This document shows positions 25,024-38,136 of a stretch of 64,000 nucleotides of DNA, in pieces. The notes beneath the pieces were generated by a model that had not been told where the DNA came from, ran no database searches, and saw only the letters and a program-made list of their open reading frames with translations. The stretch is taken from contig NC_071669.1 of NCBI RefSeq assembly GCF_028554725.1, positions 48,873,501 through 48,937,500 on the forward strand, written 5' to 3'. The translations under genes and the position numbers were made by a program. Each line of letters begins with the position of its first letter. The stretch's first letter is position 1. The stretch is from Zeugodacus cucurbitae (lineage: Eukaryota; Arthropoda; Insecta; Diptera; Tephritidae).

Positions 25024-26300
25024 ACAAGTAAGGATAGGCTAAGTTCGGGTGCAACCGAACATTTTATACTCTCGCAATTTATTGAAGAAATTTTATTTAC
25101 ATAACACACAAATTTACCTATAAATTCGGCATAAAGTTTAATAGAATAACGAAAATCGTCCTATATAGTGTATGAGGGCTGACGTAATTCCTGAACCGAT
25201 TTCATTCATTTTCACCAGCAAGGTAAACTATATCCAAGACTATACACTCACTTAATTTCGCTAAGATATCTCACATATTATCCAATACATAGATGCAGAT
25301 TAAAGCCAACCGTATTTTTGAAAAACTTATAATTAGGTATATGGGGGCTAGGAAATGTTATTATCCGATTTTAATAATTTTTGGAACAGAATCACACTAT
25401 TAGAAGAAAACAATTTCCTCTGAATTACATTAAATTATCAAAGAGATTTATCCATGTTTTCGATTAAAATTTACCCTTAGGCGCGGAGTTCAACATGTTC
25501 GATAACAGGGCCCTTGAAAAGTTATTGTCCGTTTTCGACAATTTTTTCTCAAGTGAAGCCAGAGATGATATGCACTATTTGTGCAAAGTTTTATTCAGCT
25601 ATCTTCATTGGTTCCTTATGTTTACATTATAAAGTGAAGGAATCAGATGGAATTCACAATTGAGTTATATGGGAAGTTGTCGTGGTTATGAACCGATTTC
25701 ATCCATTTTTCACATATGTCATCAGGGTGTCAAGAAGGTATTATGTACCGAATTTCATTGAAATCTGTCGAGTAGTTCCTGAGATATGGGTTTTGGCCCA
25801 TAAATGGGCGATGCCACGCCCATTTTTCATTTTGTGAAAAAATCTGAATCCTTCTGCTATTTCTTCTGTAAAATTTAGTGTTTCTGACGTTTCTCGTTAG
25901 TGAGTTAACGCACTTTTAGTCATTTTCAACCTAACCTTTGTATGGGAGGTGGGCGTGGTTATTATCCGATTTCTTTCATTTTTGAACTGTATAAGGAAAC
26001 GGCTAAAAGAAACGACTGCAGAATGTTTGGTTTATATAGCTTTATTGATTTGCGAGATATACTAAAAACCTATTTGAGGGCGGGGTCACGCCCACTTTTC
26101 CAAAAAAAATTACATCCGAATGTGTCCCTCCCTAATACGATCCTATGTTCCAAATTTTATTTTCATAACTTTATTTATGGCTTAGTTATGACACTTTATA
26201 AGTTTTTAGTTTTCGCCATTTTGTGGGCGTAACCTTCACGATCAAGCTTTACATGCTTACCGTATAAAATTTTGGGGAAGGAAATGGTGATGGCATCTTT
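25024..26300 (+). repeat. Degenerate dispersed repeat, about 1.2 kb
   Basis: It starts with GTAAGGATAGGCTAAGTTCG and CGAACATTTTATACTC. Several internal modules follow that echo one another: CCTGAACCGATTTCATTC, then GTTATTATCCGATT, then ATGAACCGATTTCATCC, then GGGCGTGGTTATTATCC, each followed by ATTTTT words. CACGCCCA boxes occur near 25815 and 26090. I recall sequences of this kind as an abundant non-coding interspersed repeat in tephritid and other fly genomes. No convincing coding capacity or terminal repeat is visible. The right boundary is uncertain (between about 26230 and 26320). Confidence 0.6.
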
Positions 26301-29300
26301 TCACATCAAAACGGATCGCGAACCAGCTCAGATGCAGGGGGTGTCATCTAATAATTCGGTGCATTTATGAGCTATGTAATATAGCACTTTGCATAGAGCG
26401 ATAATGTGTAAAAAAATTATCATACTAAGAGACATCAAAATATCACTTAAATTTGTTTATATAACTGCTACTTTACACAGATTCGCTTGGGTGCATGAGG
26501 GAAATAATTACATGATTTTAATAAACACCTTATAAATGAATTTAAGAAAAAAATATTTGATACATGGTTGGGATGTTCTAGGTTAAGAAATTACAACGGC
26601 TCAACATTTGTGAGTCACTGCAAAGGTTTAAAGGCCTAAGGGAAAACTCCAATTAGTACAAAACCATTTCGTAGATTTCTTAGAAGTATTAAGTGTTCGT
26701 CGAGATTCATCGCTCGTCATCTATACGAACTTTTTGTCTGCAATTCAGAAATTTTTTGTGTACAGTCATACACACACATTGAAATTTTAATTAATACGTC
26801 AGCTTTTATATTTCAAAATACAATGACTACTGCACGCCGTCATACAGATTTCCTAGAAGAAAAAATCCTTAAATCCCTTACAACTAATTTACACATTTGT
26901 AACAAGGAAATTCAATTTAAACCTCTTAAGAAGTCTCATCTAAAGAATGGAATTGTAAGATTGCAACGTTATTACGAAATTAAGCTTACAAATGAGCCGC
27001 GCAACCGCAGGCTTTAAAATGCAGCTCAACATATTCACACCTCGCCTTAATGCCAATCTCACTTTCCCACATTCATATTCGATTCTTTTCGAAGTCTGTT
27101 TTTGCAGCCGACATAGATTAGTGAGTAATCACGGAGCCATGCATAGTTCCAGTCGAGTATTTCCTTTTCGTTGGTTATTGATTCGAGTTCGAAAGTAGCC
27201 GAAGGGCAGGCAATAAAAGATTGAAGAGCAAAACACCGAACGTGGTGAACAAAGCTGAAATTGAAATGAGTTTATGGCTGGCAGGAGGAAACATCAAAAC
27301 ATTGATTTGAAATTAAAAAGCTGCCACATCATTAAGATAAAGCTATGATTTATAATATGCAACCTTTTAAACACGTTAGTGTTGTTTTGCTCTAAAGTGT
27401 TTCGCATAAACAAAAAACACTGACAAAAGAAGATATTTATACATACGTATATATTCTAAAAACGAAGGCTCGACCAGAATTTCTTAAACCGACAATCGGA
27501 AGAACTTAGCTACAACAGAACTGTAGTTATGAAGATACAATAAAGCGGTGATTCTGAAACAGAGTCGAGAACGAAACCAATTCATGTAAGTAAACCCTTT
27601 TCCTGGATCATTATGACCAACTTTCTGGCTCTAGTCCTGTTAAATGCCGCCATTAGACCTTGATTAAACAAATACTGGAATGCTATTTATATTAGGCAGA
27701 ACACTGAGGCCTTGAGTTTCTTCAAACATTAGCGAAATCTTGGCTGCTGATCCCGCTCAGATGAATCCAAATCAAACTCATCATTATCTTCATATTATTC
27801 ATAATTCTCTTTGTCTTCTTCAAACTAAATTCGATTTCTATATATAAAATTACAACAGAATATTTAAATATATGTTCTCAGTGCAAAACAAAGCAAAGAA
27901 TGCCGAAAGAGTTCAACTACATAAGAAGAATGTTGAGAAGAAATGCTGCCAGATTCGTGATTCATCTTTGCATTGTTCTTGTGCCGCGCTCCTTTTTCGA
28001 ACTCATTTCATCGTTCGTTTTTTCTTAGCGCCAAGAACTGCGATTCGTATTACCAACAAGCAAGACGCAAGTTGCCTTCTACATGGACTCTCGTACATGG
28101 TACCAACAATACCCGCATATAGCGAACATCATGTGAGATCTGACCACGGTGTGCTAAGCAGCGCTCCTTCTGCTCACCTGAAAGGTATTTGGCATGCGTG
28201 CCTATGTGTGCGTTTCCGTGATTGCTTGTGTGTGTATGTGCGCTCGCAATGTTTTCTCGTCTAACAGGTTCCACTTTGGCTGCCACACAATGGGCTGCTG
28301 GTACTCAGCAGAGCGCCGACATTCCTGACTCAGCTCGGCCGAAGCCAAGAAGGTGAAGGCTGCGGCAAAGGAGGCGTCGCGTTCGTTACCAGTGTAGTCA
28401 GTTTCATTTTATTTGCATTGCATTTTTGATCACATGTGCATATACATGTATATATCACTTCTCTTTTCGCTGTGCTTAAGTTTCTTCAATTTCGCCATTA
28501 TGGCGAATATTTTTTGCTTACAACAAGCAGTGTTGCACTCATCTTGGGTATGGTTGTTGTTCTTTTTTGTTTGTCTTGCTGCTGTTGGAGTGTCAAATTA
28601 ACGCTTCATTTACAAGTCCAACCAACAACTAAGCAAGCAACAACTAAGAAATTGAAGCTTCCATTTAACAGATTATTTTTGGCGATTTCATCGGAAGCTT
28701 TCATGTTGTATAAAATGTCATATTTGTAATGCATTGTTGGTATTATTCTCCTGTTTGATGCAGTAAAGTAGCAGATTATCCTCAGTCCCGATATTTCCTA
28801 CCGTACTGGAATATCTGAAGCACCATAATTAAACCTGTACTCGACCTCATACTTTCATTCAACCACATATTCGGAAAGATTTGCAAGTTAAAAATTTGTA
28901 TCATTTCAGGTGGCTTATTATTTGTATTATTTGTTAATGCCGATTTTCTTTTCTATGATAGGAGTGAAGATGAAATGGCTGGAGAAGGTCAAGTGTTAGT
29001 CTCAGCTACTTGCCTCTATACTCTCTTACTATTAATCAAGACTCGTCAGAAATTCGTCAGAGTGTTACCAACGAAGTTCATTCTCCTATAATTAACTCAT
29101 ATATACATTTCCCCTCAGCTTAGTCAGTTAGTTGCAGAAATATTGTTCTTTGAACACACATCAACAAATAAACTCATACCACACATACTCGTATATATAT
29201 ATGAATTCACTCATTGCTGCCAAGTCATCTTCGGATTGCCCCAGAATCACCGGCTGACCGACGCTGAAACAGAAAATAAAGCAAAAACAACAATAATTGG

Positions 29301-32300
29301 CATTTGTTCAACGCAAAAACTTATCTATTCTATTAAGCAAGCAACCATGATGCATCCGTCACATCGTCTGAATGGCAGCAACAACAAATACAACAGTTGC
29401 ATGCAACAATACAATACGCCACACTGCCTACACAAGCAGTTCCGGTGCAGGCGAAGCAGAATCGGAAAATCGCAAAAATCTGTTAATTCATCAAAGTGTT
29501 GTAGAATCAACTCATCACCCCCTCCACCCTTCCGCCAAGAAGCAGGTTGGATATAAATCTTTGTAAATTAAAAACAATTGCACTTTTGATAGATGCGTGT
29601 GGGCTGTCGAACAGATGCCTGTTGTGTATGTGTGGAAGTCTGAAATAAAGGAGATTGTGTTTTCGTGTTGAATCGGCATCGATGGCAATACATTGAATGG
29701 ACGCACCCACGTTAAAACCCCTCAGCTGGTACTGAGGGCTTCCACTGGAAGAACATGTCGGTGGGAAATCCATGAATTCATATCATACCCACCCTTTATC
29801 CGCCTACAGCAACCCCAGCATGCAATTACTGCTGGTTTTCTCTTCCACCTCTGTACATATATACATATGTATGTATCATAATTGGCCCCCTGATTGTGCT
29901 CTGACGAATTGCGTGCTCCTGGTCATGACAGGCGGGTAGACGACTGAGTGATTCTCAATAAAATCGATATATCTTGTAATTCGTAACATTCCTTGGCTTC
30001 GCCAGATCAATTTGGCTGATGATTCAAATGAAAAGTGTGTGTGTCAAGAGAGTTAGTCAAGTGTTGTATGGGCTACTGGCGACAATTGGGAGCTGATTTT
30101 GATATTGTTCGCATACAAACATCATAGACGTCATAAAACGAACTATTTCTGCCGTTTAGGCTGATTAAAAGTAAAAAAAAAAAAAACAAAAATAAAGCTA
30201 TTTAAAATATCCCGCTTCTAGTTGGTTATTTCAAGGCCATATTTATTCTTCAAGAGCTTTGTATGAAGCCACCGATCGGATGCCAGCGCCACATACATTT
30301 TGAATGGAAGTTATCGAAGCAATTCACTAGCACAACCTTAGATTTCCCCAACACATTTCTAGAATGCCGATAAAAAATTGCATATTACACAGCCAGCATT
30401 TCCCAGAAATCACGCAGAATCTTGTTGTCACATTCCTGACCACAATGAGAAAGAGAAATAAGTGCAAAAGGACAAAAACAAAAGTCGCTAAAACAAAATC
30501 ATTGAAGCGCTGCGAGTAATAAATAATCACAATGGTCGGCTTTTAAATGCAAAACTTGTCAGCGAGCGAAATGCCAACAAAGGCGATATTTATTTTAAGG
30601 ACGAACAAGTACGATGAGGGTCCATAACCGCCAAGAACAGCGCTGAAAGAAAAACGGAAACAAAATTTAAATGAAAAATGAAAAAAAAAAACGAAAAATC
30701 CTAAACCTTACATGGCATTGCATTTTGTATTTATCAAAAAAAAAAAAATGCAACAACAACAGTGCAACAGTGGAGATGAAAAATTTCTCAACTTTGTTGC
30801 ATGGCAACAGCACGGTTAAGAACAGCGAGTGGCCACTGTAACATTGTGTAGGCCCATGCGAAACCTTTCCAAATATAAGAAAATAAAATGAAATCGGTAA
30901 AAATAAAATATTGGAGTACGTGGAATTTGGGAGGCGCGGAGGGTGTGTACGCTGAGGCGATGCAATGCGCGTCGTGTTGAGATACGTGGCGTCAACTAAT
31001 ATGCTTATTGTGCAAGTTGCCAGTGTGGTGTGTGATTCAGTTGTGTGCTTTTTTATTATATTTGCTGTTTTGTAGCCGCCTCTGCAGAAGGATTTTGAAT
31101 TCACAGCCGCCGAAAGAGCATGAGAGAGATATGTAAATACATGTAATGTAAATTTTTTTATTACAAAGTTATACATTTCGAACAGACTTGATTCCTATTT
31201 ATCGAAAATTGCTTCGAGTAACCCTTCCAGAGATATCTCGAAGCTGTATGTGGATACCCACCTTAAGACCAAAATCCTGTAAAACCAAGAACTTTCTTGC
31301 TGATGGTACAAAGCTCAACGACAACGTTGGAGACATTTCAAGGTGGAGTTCAAAGTTGTTAGAGAGTAGATTCATTCTTGACTTTGGTATTCACTGAACT
31401 AAAGTAATTTACCAAGCGTATTAGGACGTCTACTTTCATGTAACATCCGAATAAGTATGTACCAGATCGTAAAACTGTTCCAAATTTCAGACGAACTTAC
31501 TAGTTTACTGCATCCATTTCGAGTTCTTGATTCGCATGAATTGAAGCTGTATTAACCACTTGCGATTTATTCTTGAAACAGACCTCTTTGATGTATTTTT
31601 ATAGAGCTATCCATTGTATCTAAGAACCATTTGGAAGAACCACCATTGTCCAATCTCTTCTCATCGTTCTTTACTATTGGTTGTCATTGGTTAATATTAT
31701 TCTGAGCTAGCAAGCTGAGATTAAAAATTGAGTTTATAGTCGTATTTATATTCCTCCCTTTTATTTTGCTACTATTTAAATTATATGTAGATATTGAATT
31801 TATATGATGTATATATGTTTATCTTTGCCCACGACGCATGTCGTTTGCCTTCACACACGCCTTCATCTCTAGGCAAAAACCAAACTGCAGCCCGCAGAAA
31901 AATAAGAAATAAATCAGTGTATTGAGGCATTGATGCAACACAAATGGCAAAACAGTGGGACAAAGTTTTAATCATAACAAGATATTGAAACAGCTGAGAG
32001 TATAAGGAGGGACCTCTCTACGATCGTCAGTCTAAAGACTCTTATGGATCTGTAAGATATTTATTTTCGAGAATGTTAAAATATTTTTTATATTCGAGAA
32101 TCTTCAAATCGTACACTGTGGTAGCAATTTTATCTTTAGCATTTGCAAAAACCCAACTGTGCCCAGCCACCTTGAACCGCAGAGTGCAGCACCGTTCCTC
32201 TAGATTTTATACAGACAACAATCGACGGCCGACAAGCAGACTAGCACCCAACATAACTGGAATATATGCACATACAACCGCTCTTAGCCAGAAAGTTGCC

Positions 32301-35300
32301 GACATGCCCATGACAATTATATACACTTGTGTGTGTATGTGAGCACGAGTGCAGGGAATGCGTTCTTGGCCTTATCATTTTCAAGATCTCACTTGAGCAA
32401 TGCCATTCGGCTTCATTTGCTTTGCACTCGCTTCGATCTGTTTGATGCCACAACATTCAATGGAGAACAAATACACCGACACACAAGGAATTTGCAATAC
32501 AATGCAAAACACCTTGAAAACGAATGAAATGGAACTGCTACGATCACAGACCAGTGGACGACAATGCACAATGGCTGAAATGTGTATATAGACTAAAAGC
32601 AACAACTACAAGAACGAAAAGGAAGGATTGAAATTAAGGCAATGGCAAACTTTTTATTTTATTTTTATTTTGTTGTTGTTATTGGAATTTGCAGGCTGAC
32701 AATCACAACTAAATCATAAACCTCATTGCAAAACCTGGCACGGTTGCTTTTCTGGTTTTTGATTGGTAATGTATGTACTTATATATGAGTATGTATGTAA
32801 GAACTCCTATAAGCAAATGTTGTGACTCAAAAGTCCTCTTCCACATGTGATCGCACAAGAATTTGCAACTATTTTTTTCTTATTGAAGTTGCATTTACAC
32901 TCAAGCAACTCAGGCAAATGTATCATCAAAGGAATATCCAATTTGGCTTCAATTGCTGCAACTCGAGTCTCCATTTTATTGCATTGCCTTTTCGCTTTGC
33001 CTTCTTCTGTAGGTAGATGACATGAAAATGCGTGTTTGAGTTTTGTCGCAGCAGTATTGCATTACCGCGAGTCATTCTCCTGCTCCTTCGTCTTCTTTTT
33101 CTTCTTACTTCGTGAATTGCAAATATGCAGGTATGTGGGTTCAAAAGGTGCGTGCCGCATGTGGCGCAACTCCCTTGTTCCTGTTGCGTTTCTTCTACTT
33201 TTTTGCCATTCCCGGCAGGGGCACTGAACACTTCTAGGGTTCTTACTTATGCCAGTTGCTTATGGTTGAGTCATAGGGGTTTGACATCGTTATCGCAACA
33301 TTTTTAAGAGTTCGATTCGGCTAAAAGTGGAAGGTAGCTGGCACTTGCCACAGGAAGAGTGGTCCCTCTGACAGTTCTTTTTCAACGCAAATATCTATAG
33401 AATTCCATTGATATAACTATTCGAAGCAAAAGAAAAGCTTGTTCGGATAAAAAATTGAAATATTACTTTAATAAGTCGTATTTGATCTTCACAAAAACCT
33501 CTATAAAAAATATAATTTTGGGATATATCGAGTGTTATAAAGGAATATAATTCGTTTTACTGAATATGCTGCAGGAAAAGCTATATCCGATATCTAAGAA
33601 TATTGTTGGATGTCGTCAATGTATTGAAGGAGTGTCTTTTTTATGTACTTGGTGAGCGAATTTTTGCTAAAGCATCCCAGTAAAAATTGCTTGGAGAAGA
33701 TTTCGCTGTCCACGTAATTATCTCAGAAAAAATCTCATATATTTCCATAAATAATTAATATTTTCACTTTTCAAATAATGTATGTACATATGTATGTAGC
33801 AGCCTTTTTTCGGTGCTGCTGTACATTGATTTTCTATGACCATGGTTTTCGAATTCACCGCAAAACATTACCTAAAATAGTAATTCGCCGACACATCGCA
33901 GTATCCTTGCTTGAGTTTTGTGATTTAGAGCTGCATTTGGCGCCGCTTAGGCGAATAAATTTGGTGCAAGACTTTGAGCAAAAAGCAATTTGCCAACGAA
34001 TAATATTGTGTATGTACACATGAGACCTTCGTCGATAAGTTTTGAAATACCGTGCAAAAATATTATTATAGAAATGTCAACCATTTTGTTTAGAATGTGA
34101 AAAGGTTTGGTTAAGTTAAGATAGAGGCAGAGATGGTTAGATAGGTGAGAGTTAGGAAGATAGATGGTGAGATGGAGAAAGAAATAGTGAGAAAAATGGA
34201 TGCAGAGAGATAAATAATATAAAAATAAAATTTTCTTGAGCACACCTGAATATTCTTCAAATGTCTTGTATACAGATATATTTCATAAAACTGACCAGAG
34301 TATAATAATTTAGGAACGCAGTCGTCCGTATGAAAACTCTCCCAGAACATCTTTTCCATGAAAGTCATGCCTTTGAACATGGCAAATTTTCGTATGTTCT
34401 TTAAAAAATATATTTACTGATTATTCAGGACTCGCCAGTGTATTTTCTCTTAAACAATTTCTTTGAATCGGAAGTTTTCAGATACCATAATAAAATATCA
34501 TACTTGCCTTTTTCAAGATACCACCTTCGCATAAGTCGAGTTAAGCCCCACTAAAACTTTACCACGGAAACACTCTGCTTACAAGTTTCAGGAACATCCC
34601 CAATGTTTATATGCATATATTGTATTTGAGAAAACAGTGAAACTCAATCGACAATATGAGGTAATGAGTATAAGAAAAATATATGACTTGCATTTATATC
34701 ATATACACACATATATATTTTACTTCTACATATTACCTCATATTTTCCACAAAATAGACCAGTTAAACACTTAATTCATATCTTACAAAACTTTTTAAAG
34801 CAATATAAATTTAAGTTAAATTTAAAGATTTGTCTCAAACCACCGATTTACTATTGGAAACTTGATCATATCCGTTTGATGTTTAACTACTTTGTGCTCA
34901 ATTATTGTGTTTATCATTTGCAGTTTCCTCTACTTCGTTGGCTTCTCATAAATACACTTAAGTACATTTCTTTTTCATTTAGTATTTACTACAGTTTTGT
35001 TTTTGTTTTTGTTTTTTTATTGATGTGGCATAAAATGTGGTCCTACAAAAATTATATGACTAATTCAGATAATTTATGACAAACTCAATTTTATGACTTA
35101 TTTTCAAGTCTGTGCTTGAGTTCGAGACACCTTTGAAAGTCTTATATACAGCATTCAAATAAACTACTTTATAACTGATAAGAATTGCATACTCAAATTG
35201 TCGAGCAACAACCAGTTGATTTCCTACGATATGTCTATCAATTCTCAGATTTCGTTACTGATCTCATTCCAGTTGGGTTATGGAGGACAACCACTGATCA

Positions 35301-36540
35301 AGTGTTTTTTTTCAAATCTCCTTAGAAAATCCTTTTATATTGTCTGCCATATTTTTGACTAGTCAGATTTTAGACAGGAATTTCTAAATATATAATTTCT
35401 ACTCATGGAAAAATCAAACCCTGAATTTTGGAGATGTCACATCGGAACTATCAGAAAATATATTGAATCTAAGGATTGATAACTAAATCAGATCTAACAG
35501 GATCTCGAATATAGTACCCTAGGTACCGAACTATACATATGTCGCTCCCGCTTACCCATTTCTCTTCTATTTCTAGGTTAGCGATTGCTCACATGCAATC
35601 AAAAAGCCAAAACGAATATCAAGTACTTATACAACTAAACCAGTTCTCTTACCAAAGGATTGTACCATTGCTTAAGATCTTTGATATATATATCGTTTAA
35701 TAAACGAATTTAATAATTTTCTTTATTTTGTGACTTTCTTGATAGGGATTAACTATTCCTTTGCAAAAAAGAAAAATATGTAGTTGTCTCAAAGCTAGGA
35801 TCTGAGATGAATTATGTTTTCTATGTGGTCTGGCTCGCTCTAATTAACTGAGCGGTTACGTTGACTGGCGTACGGTTACGTTGTAAATTAATCAGACAAG
35901 TATTTCGTTCTGACTGAAGTATAAGAGGGTTTCTCAATATTTTTGTGGTCTCAGTGCTTCGACTTCGGCATTTAAACGAAAGTTCTGTCATATTTATTGA
36001 GACTAATAAAAAAGGGATTACGACAGCAAAATACATTAGTTTGTGATGTCATGAGCGGAGCGTAAGCTTGGTTTACAATTACTAAAATTGTGACAGTTTT
36101 TCTTCGATAACATTCTTGGTAGTGATAGTTTGAATATTTTGTAGAATAAGAGAAAATCTCATAGTATTTCTACTTCGTCGTTATTCAGTATTTTTTAAAC
36201 TTTTTCTCTCTTATGTACTCTTAACTTGTCGCTGTCGAATTCAAAGTGACCTCGAATCTCAATGGATCAATCGGCTATTATCTTACAACTGGATATACTG
36301 TTGTAGTTGTCATATTTTCCATATCATGTTAAATGAATAAATGTTTTTCACGAATTTACTCTTCCATATAAACAACAATATTAATTTTCTTTGTATCTAA
36401 TTGAGATATTAAAACGTCAAGTGTAATTGTAGAATTGAATAAAATTTATAAATACCTAAATATTTACCCAGTTTAATGCTAGATAAACTATTTTTCACTT
36501 TACATATTATGGACTCAGACTAACTAATAAAATATCTCTA
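26301..36540. other. Intergenic sequence, no gene seen
   Basis: Ten kilobases of mainly AT-rich sequence. Open frames at 27872-28264 (plus), 29143-29556 (plus) and 30667-31176 (minus) are the longest, but they have low-complexity or random-looking composition and no domain. A GC-richer patch at 28260-28400 ends in a TCAGTTT initiator-like word and might be regulatory. A purine-rich run lies at 34115-34215 and (GTTTTT)n at about 34995-35017. Confidence 0.45.
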
Positions 36541-36547
36541 TATGTTC

Positions 36548-36616
36548 TGATAAGATAACTCACAACTAAAGGGAGACGATTTAAATAGCGACATCACGAA
36601 CTAAATTCCAGTTGCA
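36548..36616 (+). promoter_or_regulatory. Core promoter with GATA sites of the peritrophin-like gene
   Basis: Overlapping GATA motifs TGATAAGATAA lie at 36548-36558, with another AGATAA at 36481-36486. A TATA-like ATTTAAATA at 36579-36587 is followed 30 bp later by an initiator-like TCCAGTTG (A at 36610), which is canonical spacing for a fly TATA/Inr promoter. Transcription from about 36610 would leave a 73-base leader before the ATG at 36683. GATA factors are well-known drivers of insect midgut genes, so gut expression is a reasonable inference. Confidence 0.55.
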
Positions 36617-36682
36617 TTGCGTTTGCAAGCCGATTTACATGACGAAAGTGCATTAAAGAAAGAGAAAATTAAATCTTTCGAT

Positions 36683-37353
36683 ATGTTCAAATTCAAATCT
36701 GTAAGTGGAAAAATCGAGTCACTTCAAAGACATTCGTATAGCCTTTGATTTCATGTACTCTTCACATAATTTTGCTTGCAATTAGTATGTTCCTCCCGGA
36801 ATTCTCCTCCTTCTATTCTCCAAATCGTCAAATTTCGCCTCCGCTGTTTGCAATGCTTGCTCGAGCACTACCAATTTAGCCTGCGTATCGCAAACGCACT
36901 TCCAAGTGTGCGTCAATGGCATACGAACCGGAACGCTTACTCGTTGTCCCAGTGGATATATTTGTTCGACGACTTCTAACGGCATTTGCAAGTCGATTGA
37001 TGATACGAATACAGTCGGCGATTGCACCGAAAGTACTACTGTCGGTACTACTTCCACGAGTAGATACTTCTTCGACCCAGTTGCGTATTGTCAAACCATA
37101 CTAATAAATGGTCGTTTTCCAGTAGGCAATAATCTTACAACAACATGTTAAGCGTGAGTAGATTTTAATACTCCTTCTTTCCAGTACTTATACAAACGTG
37201 ACTTTTCATTGATGTAGGTATGTTTATTGTTTCATAAATGGCAACGTCTGGAGTGGAGCGCTCTACTTCTGCCCAGGTGCTACTTACTTTGACAGTTCTA
37301 CCCGCTATTGTACACCAAATGTACCGGCTCGTTGCGTCAGTTCTACACTCTGA
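36683..37353 (+). CDS. Peritrophin-like secreted cysteine-rich protein, three exons, with one in-frame TAA
   Basis: Exon 1 (36683-36700, MFKFKS) ends at CT|GTAAGT. Intron 1 is 36701-36785. Exon 2 (from 36786) adds the hydrophobic PPGILLLLF, so residues 1 to about 26 form a signal peptide ending in SNFASA. The mature part has SAVCNAC, NLACVSQTHFQVCVNG and RCPSGYICSTTSNGIC. This resembles the C-x-C, AC...FQ.C, CP.GY.C...IC pattern of peritrophin-A/type-2 chitin-binding-like insect proteins. A Thr/Ser linker follows, then YFFDPVAYCQ. Exon 2 most plausibly ends at 37153 before GTGAGT. Intron 2 (37154-37217) is 64 bp and phase 2, and exon 3 reads YCFINGNVWSG, LYFCPGATYFDSS and YCTPNVPARC before TGA at 37351-37353. 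The only defect is TAA at 37149-37151, five bases before the donor. Without it the protein would be about 173 residues; with it, 127. It is either a young pseudogene, a truncated allele or a sequence error. The likely role is binding chitin in the gut matrix or cuticle. Confidence 0.7.
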
Positions 37354-37476
37354 AGATTTTCGCACTAAGTTTCGATGACTAAACTTATGAAACATTCTCC
37401 TAATATTGGGTTGGTTGTATTTGCACTTACCTGTAGTCTGTTCTCTTGAGAGAACGGTTTCTCAGCCACAATGTGA

Positions 37477-37482
37477 AATAAA
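37477..37482 (+). terminator. Possible polyadenylation signal of the peritrophin-like gene
   Basis: AATAAA lies 124 bp after the exon-3 stop codon. About 100 bp separate it from the opposing signal of the tail-to-tail paralogue at 37581-37586 (minus). Confidence 0.5.
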
Positions 37483-37581
37483 ATTGAAATCAGTGTAGTT
37501 TAAAATTTTAACTTTATTGATATAAATTTATTAAATTATTAATATAAAATTAATTCAAATGGTTTATAAATTGTACAAGCT

Positions 37582-38136
37582 TTATTTTTCTTGCCAAAAT
37601 ATGTATGTGTTCGGACCACAGGAACACTTAACATCTCCCTTATTGCGACAGTGTTTACACCTGAAAGAAAAATACAAATTAACTTTTAATTCTATTTAAT
37701 TATAACAGAGCTTACCTCTTGCAATTGAAGTTGTATGATCTCAAGTGAATGGACTTGCAGTTGTTGGGTCAGTAGAAGGATCGACCACATCACAGGTAAC
37801 AGTATGCGAACCGACAGCACTAATAGAAATCGCATATCTTCTTGCATTCCATACAAATCTACTGGGAAAATGACGCACTCAACCGGTGGGATCTCAGACG
37901 CCAAGGCTGTTTGGTATATGGAGTTACTCCAGCAAGCGAGCTGTACATTGTCGATAAAGTGAGGTGGAATCACAACTGGGCGCATGTGTTGCACTCTCTT
38001 GCAGACAGATGTCGTTGAATTCGGTACATTCGAAGTCCTCCCTCAATGATAAAGAATGTCCATGCTGGGGTTGCGATCTGTCGACATTACACACAGCCGA
38101 TGTTGAGTCGATGGACAAGTAAATGCAGATCGTTAT
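37582..38136 (-). pseudogene. Broken paralogue of the peritrophin-like gene
   Basis: After an acceptor (CTATTTACAG, AG at 38138-38137) the minus strand reads ICIYLSIDSTSAVCNV. This repeats the signal-peptide end and the SAVCN start of the intact neighbour. In shifted frames it then gives LACWSNSIYQTALASEIPP, FPSRFVWNARRYAIS and VTCDVVDPSTDPTTASPF. These line up with LACVSQTHFQVCVNG and CPSGYICSTTSNGIC of the neighbour, but several cysteines are replaced by W, F or A and at least two frameshifts are needed. A well-formed 55-bp intron (37715-37661, GTAAGC...TTTCAG) joins NFNCKR to CKHCRNKGDVKCSCGPN. The stop is TAA at 37584-37582, overlapping an AATAAA. Exon 1 was not found. It faces the plus-strand gene tail to tail. 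Relics of splice sites and 3' signal suggest decay in place after an inverted duplication. Confidence 0.6.

Noticed and set aside
27872..28264. 130-codon plus-strand frame
   Set aside because: No recognisable motif, and another frame is open on the opposite strand. Likely chance in a GC-richer patch.
30667..31176. 169-codon minus-strand frame
   Set aside because: Random-looking composition with homopolymer-derived Phe runs at the end. No domain or start context.
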